Assembly: GCF_030409215.1 (NCBI RefSeq)
Contig: NZ_JAUFPL010000032.1
Span: 377,638-441,637, forward strand
DNA: 64,000 nt
DNA from: Halomonas ramblicola
GTDB taxonomy: Bacteria > Pseudomonadota > Gammaproteobacteria > Pseudomonadales > Halomonadaceae
Reading direction: 5' to 3'
Shown here piece by piece: positions 1 to 9,100 of this stretch (the first letter of the stretch is position 1; each line of letters starts with the position of its first letter). The position numbers were made by a program, and so were the translations under genes. The notes below the pieces were generated by a model. That model searched no databases and was not told the DNA's origin. It saw only the letters and a list, made by a program, of their open reading frames with translations.

Positions 1-390
1 TTCGCGGTCGGAGAGGCGCAGCGGTGGCCCGTTGGCCTCGAGGCGGCTCTCCAGGCGCCACTGGTTGTCGCCGGCGCCCTCGGCCATGGCATCGCGCCAC
101 TCCAGCACCTGGGGGCCGTCGCTGACCGCCAGCAGGGCCCGCACCAGGCTCTCCAGGAAGCGCTCCCGTCCGATGCCCAGGGCGTCGCTCACCTCGGGGG
201 CGGCGAGCAGCAACACCTGGTCGGCGGGCGGTCGCGGCAGGGGCGGAGCCTCCATCACCCGTTCCGCGGCGCGCTCGCCGAGGTTGAAGAGCGCCTGGCG
301 CAGGCTCTCGGGGCGCTCCGGGGAACCGGCGCAGCCCAGCAGCAGCAGCGGCAGCAGCCAGGCGGGGACAGGGAGCAGGCGGCGGATCAT
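1..390 (-). CDS. Putative lipoprotein, C-terminus beyond window
   Basis: The frame starts at the ATG at 390 and stays open to base 1, so only the first 130 residues are visible. The N-terminus begins MIRRLLPVP, followed by a Leu-rich hydrophobic stretch ending in LLLGC. This is a convincing lipobox with the modified Cys at residue 20, so the protein is probably a lipoprotein exported to the periplasmic face. The remainder is acidic/amphipathic with no motif I recognise. Its ATG overlaps the TGA of the upstream hydrolase gene in an ATGA arrangement, implying translational coupling. Function unknown. Confidence 0.6.
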   Translation of the reverse strand, partial: MIRRLLPVPAWLLPLLLLGCAGSPERPESLRQALFNLGERAAERVMEAPPLPRPPADQVLLLAAPEVSDALGIGRERFLESLVRALLAVSDGPQVLEWRDAMAEGAGDNQWRLESRLEANGPPLRLSDRE

Positions 391-1370
391 CGGCGGTGGG
401 GCTCCGGTCTGGCGGTGGGCATGCGCTCGTCGATGAAGCGGTCCAGGGTGGCGAAGAGTGCCCGGCGAATGGGTTCGGCCTCGTTGACCAGGTGGTGCCG
501 CGCCTCGGGGTGACGATGGATCTCGGCGTTGGGGAACTTCTTGGCGAGCACCTGCAGGTTCCACTCCCAGTCCACGGTCAGGTCCTGTTCGCCCTGCAGG
601 ATCAGGGTGGGCACGGGGTTGGGAGGCAGGGCCAGCAGGCGTGGCATCCAGCGGCGCATGGCGCTGATCCAGTCGATGGCCACGCGGTCGGCCTGCAGCG
701 GGTCCTGGTCGCGGAGGAAGGCGGCGAAGTCGGCGTCGGTGGAGTTGGCGCGGAACTTGCGCGGGATGGAGCGCAGGAAGGGGCCCACCAGCAGGTGCAG
801 CCAGCTGGACTGGCTCCAGCCCCAGGGGCGCACCAGCGGGGCCAGCAGGGCCAGCCCCGCCCAGCGTTCGCCGTCGGCGTGGGCCAGGGCGTCGGTGGCC
901 AGGATCGCCGCGCCGGTGCTCTGGCCCACGCCCAGCCAGGGCCGCGGGGCCAGCTCCTCGGCCTCCAGGTAGCGCTGCAGTTCGTGCAGGCAGCCGCCGT
1001 AGTCGTCGAAGTCCCCGATGGAGGCGCGCGGCCCGCTGGACAGGCCATGGCCCGGCAGGTCCCACAGCACCACCCGCCAGCCGCGCTCCAGCAGCCGTTC
1101 CAGCAGGTGGCGGTAGAGTCCCAGGTGGTCGAAGTAGCCATGCACCACGAAGGCGGTGCCCAGTGGCACCGGCGGGCTCCACACCTGGGTCCAGAGGCGG
1201 AATTCCCCGGCCGCCACATAGCCCAGGTGCAGGCCGACGTGCCCGGCCAGCAGGGGGGCCAGGCCGTAGTGGCCCAGATAGCGTTCCAGGTGGTCTCCGC
1301 CGGGCAGCGCGTCGGTCGGATCGATCCGACGAAACGGGCCCAGCGCCTGCAAGGGGGTGAAGTCGCTCAT
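387..1370 (-). CDS. Alpha/beta hydrolase, lysophospholipase/monoacylglycerol lipase-like
   Basis: A 327-residue alpha/beta-hydrolase. The oxyanion region VHGYFDH lies near residues 76-82, a GHG motif near 107, and the nucleophile elbow GQSTG places the catalytic Ser at 151. Asp263 (GEQDLTVDW) and His292/293 (EARHHLVNE) complete a plausible triad. There is no signal peptide, so it is probably cytosolic or peripheral to the inner membrane. The family (serine aminopeptidase/PldB-like) hydrolyses lysophospholipid or monoglyceride esters; the true substrate is not evident. It overlaps the following lipoprotein gene by four bases, suggesting a two-gene operon. Confidence 0.8.
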   Translation of the reverse strand: MSDFTPLQALGPFRRIDPTDALPGGDHLERYLGHYGLAPLLAGHVGLHLGYVAAGEFRLWTQVWSPPVPLGTAFVVHGYFDHLGLYRHLLERLLERGWRVVLWDLPGHGLSSGPRASIGDFDDYGGCLHELQRYLEAEELAPRPWLGVGQSTGAAILATDALAHADGERWAGLALLAPLVRPWGWSQSSWLHLLVGPFLRSIPRKFRANSTDADFAAFLRDQDPLQADRVAIDWISAMRRWMPRLLALPPNPVPTLILQGEQDLTVDWEWNLQVLAKKFPNAEIHRHPEARHHLVNEAEPIRRALFATLDRFIDERMPTARPEPHRR

Positions 1371-1604
1371 CGAATCCTCCGCGGCGCTCGCTCATGCTAG
1401 CCGCAAGCGGCGGCCGGCACCATGCCGACCAGGCACCGCCCAGGCCCCTGCCTTATCTTTTGGTCTAGTATCCCGCGATGTCGCGGCATTGCGGGTTTAC
1501 ATGTGGAAGCATTTTCCACAAAATTGTCGACACGCAGTCACCCACCCCTGTTTCCGGCAGTCCCGGTGTGCACCCACCGGCTGCCCCGTACGAGGAGATC
1601 CACC

Positions 1605-3779
1605 ATGACCCAACGTGTCACGCGTCACCGCCTCCAGGTAGCCGCCGAGCTGGACCGTTTCATCACCGAGCAGGCCCTCCCGGGGACCGGCGTCGATGCC
1701 GAGGCGTTCTGGGCCGGCGTCGATGCCCTCTTCCATGATCTGACCCCGAAGAACCAGGAACTGCTCGCCGAGCGTGACCGCCTGCAGGAGCGGCTCGACG
1801 GCTGGCACCGCGAGAACCCCGGCCCGGTGCGCGACATGGCGGCCTATCGTGCCTTCCTGAAGGAGATCGGCTATCTGGTCGAGGCCCCGGCCAGCGTCGA
1901 AGTCACCACCGCCAACGTGGATCGCGAGATCGCCGTCCAGGCCGGGCCGCAGCTGGTGGTGCCGGTCAACAACGCCCGCTATGCCCTGAACGCCGGCAAT
2001 GCCCGCTGGGGCAGCCTCTACGACGCCCTCTACGGCACCGATGCCATCTCCGAGGAGGACGGTGCCGAGAAGGGCGAGAGCTTCAATCCCAGGCGCGGTG
2101 AGAAGGTCATCGCCTACGCCCGCGGCGTGCTGGATCGTGCCGCGCCGCTGGCCACCGGCTCCCACCGCGATGCCGTCAAGTACGCCTTGCGCGACGGCCA
2201 CCTGGTGGTGACCCTGGAGGGCGGCCGCGAGACCGGCCTCAAGGAGCCGGGCAAGCTGGTCGGCTACCGCGGCGATGCCGCCGCCCCCGAGGCGGTGCTG
2301 CTGGTCAACCACGGCCTGCACCTGGAGATCCAGGTCGACGCCGAGCATCCCATCGGCAAGACCGACCCGGCCGGCGTCAAGGACGTGGTGGTCGAGGCGG
2401 CGCTGACCACCATCATGGACTGCGAGGACTCCGTGGCCGCGGTGGACGCCGAGGACAAGGTGGGCGTCTATCGCAACTGGCTGGGCCTGATGAAGGGCGA
2501 CCTGGAGGAGCAGGTCGAGAAGGGCGGCAAGACCCTCACCCGCCGCCTGCACGGCGACCGCGACGTCGTCACCCCCGACGGCGGTCGGCTGACCCTGCCG
2601 GGCCGCTCGCTGATGTTCGTGCGCAACGTCGGCCACCTGATGACCACCCCGGCGGTGCTCGACGCCGACGGCAACGAGCTGCCCGAGGGCATCCTCGACG
2701 GCGTGGTCACCGGCCTGATCGCCCTGCACGACCTGAAGAAGGGCGAGGGCGAGGCGCGCAACTCGCGCACCGGTTCCGTCTACATCGTCAAGCCCAAGAT
2801 GCACGGCCCGCAAGAGGTCGCCTTCTCCAACGAGCTGTTCGGCCGCATCGAGGACATCCTCGGCATGGCCCGCGACACCCTGAAGATGGGCATCATGGAC
2901 GAGGAGCGCCGTACCACCGTCAACCTCAAGGCGTGCATCCATGAGGCGACCTCGCGGGTGGTGTTCATCAACACCGGCTTCCTCGACCGCACCGGCGACG
3001 AGATGCACACCGCCATGGAAGCGGGCCCGATGATCCGCAAGGGCGACATGAAGGGGGCCGCCTGGATCGGCGCCTACGAGAAGAGCAACGTCCAGGTCGG
3101 CCTGGCCTGCGGCCTGCGCGGCCACGCCCAGATCGGCAAGGGCATGTGGGCCATGCCCGACCTGATGGCGGCCATGCTCGAGCAGAAGATCGGCCATCCC
3201 AAGGCCGGCGCCAACACTGCCTGGGTGCCGTCGCCCACCGCCGCCACCCTGCACGCCCTGCACTACCACCAGGTGGACGTCACCGAGGTGCAGCGCGAGC
3301 TGGAGGCCCAGGGCGAGCCGGACTTCCTGGATGACCTGTTGACCGTGCCGGTGGCCGAGAGCGCCGACTGGTCCGACGAGGAACTCCAGCAGGAGCTCGA
3401 CAACAACTGCCAGGGCATCCTCGGTTACGTGGTGCGCTGGGTCGAGCACGGGGTGGGCTGCTCCAAGGTGCCGGACATCCACGACGTGGGCCTGATGGAG
3501 GACCGCGCCACCCTGCGCATCTCCAGCCAGCACATCGCCAATTGGCTGCACCATGGGGTGGTCGACGCCGAGCGCGTGCGCGAGACCCTGGAGCGCATGG
3601 CCAAGGTGGTGGACAAGCAGAACGCGGGTGATCCGGCCTACACGCCGATGAGCGCCGACTTCGCCGCCTCCACCGCCTTCCAGGCGGCCAGCGACCTGGT
3701 CTTCAAGGGGCGTGTGCAGCCCGCCGGCTACACCGAGCCGCTGCTGCACCACTGGCGTGCGGTGCACAAGGCCAAATAA
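1605..3779 (+). CDS. glcB: Malate synthase G
   Basis: A 724-residue protein matching malate synthase G (usual length about 720). It condenses glyoxylate with acetyl-CoA to malate in the cytosol and is required for growth on acetate or glycolate. The frame is open further upstream, but I place the start at the ATG at 1605 because a GAGGAG ribosome-binding site lies just before it and the protein then starts [11 protein letters not shown], the expected N-terminus. Family hallmarks include the [14 protein letters not shown] region, the [11 protein letters not shown] stretch, the [12 protein letters not shown] region and [17 protein letters not shown]. It appears monocistronic, with an inverted-repeat terminator about 130 bases downstream. 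Confidence 0.95.
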   Translation: MTQRVTRHRLQVAAELDRFITEQALPGTGVDAEAFWAGVDALFHDLTPKNQELLAERDRLQERLDGWHRENPGPVRDMAAYRAFLKEIGYLVEAPASVEVTTANVDREIAVQAGPQLVVPVNNARYALNAGNARWGSLYDALYGTDAISEEDGAEKGESFNPRRGEKVIAYARGVLDRAAPLATGSHRDAVKYALRDGHLVVTLEGGRETGLKEPGKLVGYRGDAAAPEAVLLVNHGLHLEIQVDAEHPIGKTDPAGVKDVVVEAALTTIMDCEDSVAAVDAEDKVGVYRNWLGLMKGDLEEQVEKGGKTLTRRLHGDRDVVTPDGGRLTLPGRSLMFVRNVGHLMTTPAVLDADGNELPEGILDGVVTGLIALHDLKKGEGEARNSRTGSVYIVKPKMHGPQEVAFSNELFGRIEDILGMARDTLKMGIMDEERRTTVNLKACIHEATSRVVFINTGFLDRTGDEMHTAMEAGPMIRKGDMKGAAWIGAYEKSNVQVGLACGLRGHAQIGKGMWAMPDLMAAMLEQKIGHPKAGANTAWVPSPTAATLHALHYHQVDVTEVQRELEAQGEPDFLDDLLTVPVAESADWSDEELQQELDNNCQGILGYVVRWVEHGVGCSKVPDIHDVGLMEDRATLRISSQHIANWLHHGVVDAERVRETLERMAKVVDKQNAGDPAYTPMSADFAASTAFQAASDLVFKGRVQPAGYTEPLLHHWRAVHKAK

Positions 3780-3823
3780 TCGGCCTTGGGCCTCGGGCTC
3801 AGCATAGCGGATAGACTGATATC

Positions 3824-3891
3824 CGTAGCTCGTAGCTCGTAGCTCGTAGCTCGTAGCTCGTAGCTCGTAGCTCGTAGCTCGTAGCTCGTAG
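3824..3891. repeat. Heptanucleotide tandem array (CGTAGCT)n
   Basis: The 7-bp unit CGTAGCT is repeated nine times without error, followed by a partial unit of five bases. The unit contains the palindrome AGCT, and a period of seven is not a coding period. It lies between the glcB stop and its probable terminator. Arrays of this type can expand or contract by slippage. No protein is encoded here. Confidence 0.95.
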
Positions 3892-3908
3892 GCATGTGGC
3901 CGTTAAGT

Positions 3909-3940
3909 GCCCCGGGTATCCGCCCGGGGCGCTTTCGTTT
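3909..3940 (+). terminator. Rho-independent-type terminator after glcB
   Basis: GCCCCGGG at 3909-3916 and CCCGGGGC at 3923-3930 form a perfect 8-bp stem with a six-base loop. A T-enriched tail (GCTTTCGTTT) follows on the plus strand. The position, about 130 bases after the glcB stop and beyond the heptamer array, suits termination of glcB. Confidence 0.7.
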
Positions 3941-3942
3941 AT

Positions 3943-3967
3943 GTTGACGGGAGCGTCAACGCTCCCG
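3943..3967. promoter_or_regulatory. Two mutually exclusive small hairpins
   Basis: GTTGACG (3943-3949) can pair with CGTCAAC (3954-3960). Alternatively CGGGAGCG (3948-3955) can pair with CGCTCCCG (3960-3967). Both pairings use the same central bases, so only one can form at a time. The structure sits just upstream of the Shine-Dalgarno sequence of the gene at 3991. Function is unproven. Confidence 0.4.
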
Positions 3968-3990
3968 CTCACGCCCCAAGGAGGCCGCCG

Positions 3991-4404
3991 ATGTCCGTGA
4001 TGACCGCCGCCGCCATCGAGGACTTCCTCGACGAGGTCTTCCCCCAGCGCACCGGGACCATCGAGGGGATCGACCGGATGCGTGCCACCATGAGCCTGGC
4101 CATCGAGGACGAGCACCTGCGCCCCGGCGCCAGCGTCTCCGGCCCCACCCTGATGGGCCTGGCCGACGTCTGCCTCTACGTGGCGATCCTGGGCGAGATC
4201 GGCCCCGAGCCCATGGCGGTGACCAGCGACCTGCACTGCCGCTTCCTGCGCCGCCCGCGGGGAGATCGTGACGTCATCGCCAACGCTCGCATCCTCAAGC
4301 TGGGGCGCCGCCTGGCGGTGGGCGAGGTGCAGCTGTTCTCCGCCGGCGACGAGGATCCGGTGGCGCTGGTCACCGCCACCTACGTGCTGCCGGACAGCGA
4401 CTGA
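3991..4404 (+). CDS. PaaI-type hotdog-fold thioesterase
   Basis: A 137-residue protein with the hotdog thioesterase pattern: an N-terminal helix, then GASVSGPTLMGLADVCLYVAI (central hotdog helix), AVTSDLHCRFLRRP, and a C-terminal strand region ending VALVTATYVLP. Members of the PaaI/YigI group hydrolyse acyl- or aryl-CoA thioesters in the cytosol. The start at the ATG at 3991 is chosen because AAGGAGG lies five to eleven bases upstream; the frame opens earlier but lacks a ribosome-binding site there. Substrate unknown. Confidence 0.8.
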   Translation: MSVMTAAAIEDFLDEVFPQRTGTIEGIDRMRATMSLAIEDEHLRPGASVSGPTLMGLADVCLYVAILGEIGPEPMAVTSDLHCRFLRRPRGDRDVIANARILKLGRRLAVGEVQLFSAGDEDPVALVTATYVLPDSD

Positions 4405-4414
4405 CCCGTGCGGC

Positions 4415-4789
4415 TCAGCGGGCCCGCAGCACGGCGGCGGCCAGCGCCAGCCAGCCGCCGATCAGCAGCACCCCGCCGAGCGGGGTGATCATGCCCAGGC
4501 TTCCCGTCCCGGTCAGCGCCAGGGCATAGAGCGAGCCGGAGAAGAGCAGCATGCCCGCCGCCCACAGCCCCAGGGCCAGGCGTTGGCCGGCCAGCGGTAC
4601 GCTGGCGCGCCAGGCCAGCACCGCCAGCAGCGCCAGGGTGTGCCACGCTTGATAGCGCACCCCGGTCTCGAAGGCCGCGGCCAGGCGTGGGGCCAGCTGC
4701 CCCTCCAGGGCGTGGGCGCCGAAGGCCCCGGCGATCACCACCAGGGCGCCGGAGAGCGCCGCGCCCAGCCACCATCCCCTGTCCTGCAT
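4415..4789 (-). CDS. DUF423 family inner-membrane protein
   Basis: A 124-residue protein with four predicted membrane segments. It starts MQDRGWWLGAALSGALVV and contains the AGAFGAHALEGQL motif near residues 20-32 that is typical of DUF423 (YgdD-like) proteins. Family function is uncharacterised. A GGGGAG sequence precedes the ATG at 4789. It is convergent with the thioesterase gene, the two stop codons lying only ten bases apart. Confidence 0.85.
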   Translation of the reverse strand: MQDRGWWLGAALSGALVVIAGAFGAHALEGQLAPRLAAAFETGVRYQAWHTLALLAVLAWRASVPLAGQRLALGLWAAGMLLFSGSLYALALTGTGSLGMITPLGGVLLIGGWLALAAAVLRAR

Positions 4790-4865
4790 GTCGGTCTCCC
4801 CTTCTGTTTTCGGGAGTCGGTTGCCAACGGTTTCGGTTATCCCGCATCGCTCAAGGCTTTTCCGG

Positions 4866-5032
4866 CGACAGGTCTACGAGGGGGCGCTATGAACCCCTCC
4901 CTGGGCGCTACCGACGCCCTGCTGCGCTCTCGCGTCCTGCTCCGCTTGCAGGACCGGTGCTGGCCATCCATGGCCAGCCCGTTCGGAGCAGTGCTCCTCA
5001 CCCCTGGCGTAGGACCCCCTCTTCGACCTGTC
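4866..5032. repeat. Extragenic palindromic element, about 167 bp
   Basis: The arm at 4866-4888 (starts GACAGGTCTACGAGGGGG) is the inverted complement of 5010-5032 at 19 of 23 positions. Between the arms lies a second inverted repeat, TGGCCAT at 4961-4967 and ATGGCCA at 4970-4976. It fills most of the 366-base gap between the DUF423 gene and trmB. No coding potential is evident. It resembles GC-rich extragenic repeats I associate with halomonad genomes, but I cannot confirm copy number from this window. Confidence 0.55.
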
Positions 5033-5110
5033 CCCGGCGCCTCTCGCTCTTTGCATCTACGCAACCCGAGGTAATCGGTCGCTACCGTACCCGGCAACGT
5101 CGTTAGTCGC

Positions 5111-5116
5111 TACAAT
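5111..5116 (+). promoter_or_regulatory. Candidate -10 element for trmB
   Basis: TACAAT lies 40 bases before the trmB ATG in an otherwise GC-rich stretch. No good -35 hexamer is visible at the expected spacing, so this is a weak call. Confidence 0.3.
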
Positions 5117-5155
5117 ACGCCCCCGCAGTTTCCCCAGGCAGAGTCTCCCCGCGCC

Positions 5156-5896
5156 ATGAACGACCCGCGACACTCCGACAGGACCACCGCCCCGGCAGGC
5201 CCGGACGCCCCGCTGCACCGCCGCGGCATCAAGAGCTACGTGCTGCGCGCCGGGCGCATGACCCAGGCCCAGACCCGCGGCCTCGAGGAGGTGTGGCCGC
5301 GGCTGGGTCTCGAACTCGCCGACGGCCGACAGGACCTCGAGGCGCTGTTCGGTCGCCGCGCGCCCCGCGTGGTGGAGATCGGCTTCGGCATGGGCGCCTC
5401 CCTGGTGGAGCAGGCCGAGCGCCACCCCGACACCGACTTCCTCGGCATCGAGGTGCACGCCCCGGGCGTGGGCAAGCTGCTCGACGAGGCCGACAAGCGC
5501 GGTCTCACCAACCTGCGCGTCTATCGCGAGGATGCCCTGGCGGTGCTCGAGCGGTGCATCCCCGAGGGCAGCCTGACGACCGTGCAGCTGTTCTTCCCCG
5601 ACCCCTGGCCCAAGAAGAAGCACCACAAGCGGCGCATCGTCCAGCCCGCCTTCGTCGAGCTGGTGCGCTCCCGGCTCGAGGTCGGCGGCACTTTCCACCT
5701 GGCCACCGACTGGGAGGCTTACGCCGAGTGGATGGCCGAGGTGATGGAGGCGGCACCGGGCTTCATCAATACCGCCTCTCCGGACACCGCACCCTTCGTA
5801 CCGCGACCCGAGTATCGCCCGCTGACCAAGTTCGAGGCCCGCGGTGAGAAGCTGGGTCACGGCGTCTGGGACCTGATCTACCGGCGTGTCGAGTAG
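5156..5896 (+). CDS. trmB: tRNA (guanine-N7-)-methyltransferase
   Basis: A 246-residue SAM-dependent methyltransferase that forms m7G46 in tRNA. Motif I is VVEIGFGMG at residues 72-80, followed by DTDFLGIEVHAPGVGKLL. The family signature FFPDPWPKKKHHKRR lies near residues 144-158. The C-terminal segment RPEYRPLTKFEARGEKLG is also characteristic. The first 25 residues (MNDPRHSDRTT...) are a non-conserved extension. It starts at the ATG at 5156. Confidence 0.95.
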   Translation: MNDPRHSDRTTAPAGPDAPLHRRGIKSYVLRAGRMTQAQTRGLEEVWPRLGLELADGRQDLEALFGRRAPRVVEIGFGMGASLVEQAERHPDTDFLGIEVHAPGVGKLLDEADKRGLTNLRVYREDALAVLERCIPEGSLTTVQLFFPDPWPKKKHHKRRIVQPAFVELVRSRLEVGGTFHLATDWEAYAEWMAEVMEAAPGFINTASPDTAPFVPRPEYRPLTKFEARGEKLGHGVWDLIYRRVE

Positions 5897-5960
5897 CCCG
5901 GCCGACCGCTTCACGGCAGTCCCGCTGTCAAATGAGGTGGGTCATGTTGTTCTCACGCTT

Positions 5961-6007
5961 GCACCAGATATGGGGCTTGCCGGCGAAACTTGCTCTATAT
6001 ATGGTAG
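5961..6007 (+). promoter_or_regulatory. Tandem NrdR-like boxes upstream of nrdJ
   Basis: Two near-palindromic cores lie 31 bp apart centre to centre: CCAGATATGG at 5964-5973 and CTATATATGG at 5995-6004. Known NrdR operators are paired AT-rich 16-mers spaced by about three helical turns upstream of ribonucleotide reductase genes, and both core and spacing fit. The second box overlaps a TATATA sequence that could serve as the -10 element. I infer repression of nrdJa/nrdJb by NrdR. Confidence 0.6.
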
Positions 6008-6146
6008 TTGGCAGCTGATCGAGGGCGACACCGAACTGGGCCTGATGGTCAAGAACCTCCTCGACGGTCGCGAGGAGGGGCTGGTCGGGGGGCCGTTCGG
6101 CGAACTGCTGGTCCGCCTGGAGCGACTGGCGCGACCTACCATCTAA
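5970..6146 (+). CDS. Possible small ORF or coding remnant before nrdJa
   Basis: From the ATG at 5970 a 58-residue frame (MGLAGETCSIYGSWQLIEG...) runs to a TAA at 6144. From about 6015 onward the codons have strongly G/C third positions, as in neighbouring real genes, which suggests true or former coding sequence. The first part coincides with the NrdR-like boxes and lacks a ribosome-binding site, so translation may instead start at the ATG at 6044 or not occur. No family recognised. Confidence 0.25.
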   Translation: MGLAGETCSIYGSWQLIEGDTELGLMVKNLLDGREEGLVGGPFGELLVRLERLARPTI

Positions 6147-6181
6147 CCTATCGACAACGTTATTCTTCCGGAGCCGTCCGA

Positions 6182-9100
6182 ATGAGCACTTCCACCAAGG
6201 CAGTGAAGTCATCCAACGAGGTGCCGATGCAAGCCCCCTCCCGCGACATCTGGGATGCCAAGTACCGCCTCAAGGACCGCCACGGCAAGCCCGTCGACGA
6301 GGACGTGGCCGCCACCTGGGAGCGCGTGGCCCGCGCCCTGGCCGACGTGGAAGGCGACAACGCCGACGAGTGGCTGCCCAGGTTCCGCTGGGCGCTGGAG
6401 CACGGCGCCATCCCCGCCGGGCGCATCATGTCCAACGCCGGTGCCGAGGCCTACAAGCCGGCGGTGAGCCTGATCAACTGCACGGTGTCGCGCACCATCC
6501 GCGACTCCATGCACGACATCCTCGACTCCGTGGTCGACGCCGGCATGACCCTCAAGGCGGGCTGCGGCATCGGCTACGACTTCTCCACCCTGCGCCACAA
6601 GGGCGCCTTCGTGTTCGGCGCCGGCGCCGGCACCAACGGCCCCCTGGCGTTCATGGACATCTACGACAAGATGTGCTTCACGGTGGCCTCCGCCGGCGGC
6701 CGCCGCGGCGCCCAGATGGGCACCTTCGACGTCGGCCATCCCGACGTGAAGAGCTTCATCGAGGCCAAGCGCGAGGCGGGCCGCCTGCGCCAGTTCAACC
6801 TCAGCCTGCTGATCACCGACGAGTTCATGGAGGCGGTGAAGAACGACGCCGACTGGCCGCTGGCCTTCCCGCTGCACCCCGGCGAGAAGGACGACGTTGG
6901 CGAGGACGAGCTGATCTACCGCGACTGGCCGGTGGTGGAAGAAGGCTACACCGTCGACGCCGAGGGGCGCGTGGCCTGTCGCATCGTCGAGGTGATCAAG
7001 GCCCGCGAGCTGTGGGACACCATCATGCGTTCCACCTACGACTACGCCGAGCCGGGCTTCATCCTGATCGACCAGGTCAACCGGATGAACAACAACTGGT
7101 TCTGCGAGGACATCCGCGCCACCAACCCCTGTGTGACCGGGGATACTTGGGTACAGACCACGGAGGGACCTCGTCAGGTCGCGCAGCTTATCGGCCGTCC
7201 ATTTGCCGTCGTGGTAGATGGTGAGGTTCACCAGAGTGGGCCGGAGGGGTTCTTCCCGACGGCGACCAAGCCGGTGATCCGGCTGAAGACGGCTGAAGGT
7301 TACAGCCTCAAGCTGACCTATGATCACCGCGTGCGCCGTGTGTCGGCCTTTACGCGTTATCGCACCGAGACGGAGTGGTGTGCAGCAGGTGAGCTGCGTG
7401 CCGGTGACCGCGTACTGCTCAATGATCATCGTGATGCCCCGGAGTGGGGTGGCAAACTTGATGAGTCCCAGGGGTATCTGCTGGGGCTGCTGGTTGGCGA
7501 TGGCACGCTCAAGGCTGACAAGGCCATCCTGTCTGTCTGGCCACAGGTGGCCGTGGCCAACGGCAACGACAGTGCAATCAATGACGGCGTGCGTGCCGTC
7601 ATGACCTTGGCAGAAACGGCAGCCAGGAGCCTGCCGCATCGCGCAGACTTCTCTGGATGGCAGAAGGTCAGTGGTCGCGAGGAGTATCGTCTGTCGACGG
7701 CAGCTCTGCGCAATCTGGCGGTCGAGATGGGCATGCAGCCTGGCAATAAGGCGATCACTTCCGAGCTGGAGCAGGCCTCATCGAGCGGCTATGTCGGGTT
7801 CCTGCGTGGTTTCTTCGATGCAGATGGTTCAGTTCAGGGGAGTCAGGTGAAAGGCGTCAGCGTTCGCCTGGCGCAGTCTGACCTTTCTCGACTCGAAGCC
7901 GTACAGCGCATGTTGCAGCGTCTCGGCATCATCACCACGCTGTATCGGGAGAGGCGTCACGCCGCCAATCGCGACTTGCCCGATGGCAAGGGCGGTCATC
8001 GTGGATATGAGACGCTGCCTCAGCACGAACTGGTGATCAGTGGTGCCAACCTCGAGCGTTTTGCCGAGCGTATCGGCTTCGGGGACCGTGACAAGCAGGC
8101 TCACCTTAACACTCTTCTGGACGGGTACCAGCGCCAACTGAATAGAGAGCGTTTCGTTGCCCGAGTTGTTGGCTACGAAGAATCAGGCGCCGAAGCGGTC
8201 TACGACGTTCAAGTGCCAGGCATCAATACCTTTGATGCAAACGGGTTTCATGCTCACAACTGCGGTGAGCAGCCGCTGCCGCCCGAGGGCGCCTGCCTGC
8301 TGGGGTCGGTGAACCTGACCCGCTTCGTCATCGAACCCTTCGGCAAGCAGCCGCGCTTCGACTGGGAGCGCTATCGCCAGGTGGTGGCCATCTTCACCCG
8401 CATGCTCGACAACGTGGTGGAGATCAGCAGCCTGCCGCTGGCGGGCCAGCGCCGCGAGATCGAGGCCAAGCGCCGCCACGGCATGGGCTTCCTGGGCCTG
8501 GGCTCCACCCTGACCATGCTCAAGATCCCCTACGGCTCGCCGGAGTCGCTGGCCTTCACCGAGGAGGTGAGTCGCAACCTGGCCATTGAGGGCTGGAAGC
8601 AGGCCCTCGAGCTTTCCCGCGAGAAGGGCATGGCCCCCGCGCTGGCCGAGGACTACGAGATCACCCCCAAGATGATGCGCGAGCGCCCCGAGCTCAAGCA
8701 GGACGGCTACGAGGTGGGCGACAAGGTGCCCGGGCGCATCCTGCACGCCCGCTACAGTCGCTACATGCAGAAGGTCGCCGAGGTGGAGCCGGAGCTGGTG
8801 GCGGCGCTCGCCGAGCACGGCGCGCGTTTCACCCACCACAGCTCCATCGCGCCCACCGGCACCATCTCGCTGTCGCTGGGCAACAACGCCTCCAACGGCA
8901 TCGAGCCGTCGTTCTCGCACCGCTACTTCCGCAACGTCATCCAGTCCGGCAAGAAGACCAAGGACCAGGTGGAAGTGGTCTCCTTCGAGCTGGCCGCCTA
9001 TCGCCACTTCATCGCCGCCGACGCCGTGGAGAGCGACCTGCCCGACTACTTCATCACCGCCGACGCCGTCACTCCGCAGCAGCACGTGGCGGTGCAGGCC

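Noticed and set aside
1422-1604. Earlier start for malate synthase G
   Set aside because: The upstream codons are AT-richer and non-conserved, and a good Shine-Dalgarno sequence lies only before 1605.
1497-3767. A 756-codon antisense frame under malate synthase G
   Set aside because: Same codon-bias artefact; no ribosome-binding site or recognisable domain.
3824-3891. CRISPR-like array
   Set aside because: The unit is 7 bp with no spacers; it is a simple tandem repeat.
5897-6181. Cobalamin riboswitch before the B12-dependent reductase
   Set aside because: The leader is short and I find no B12-box-like conserved core; the region is better explained by NrdR boxes and a small coding-like frame.
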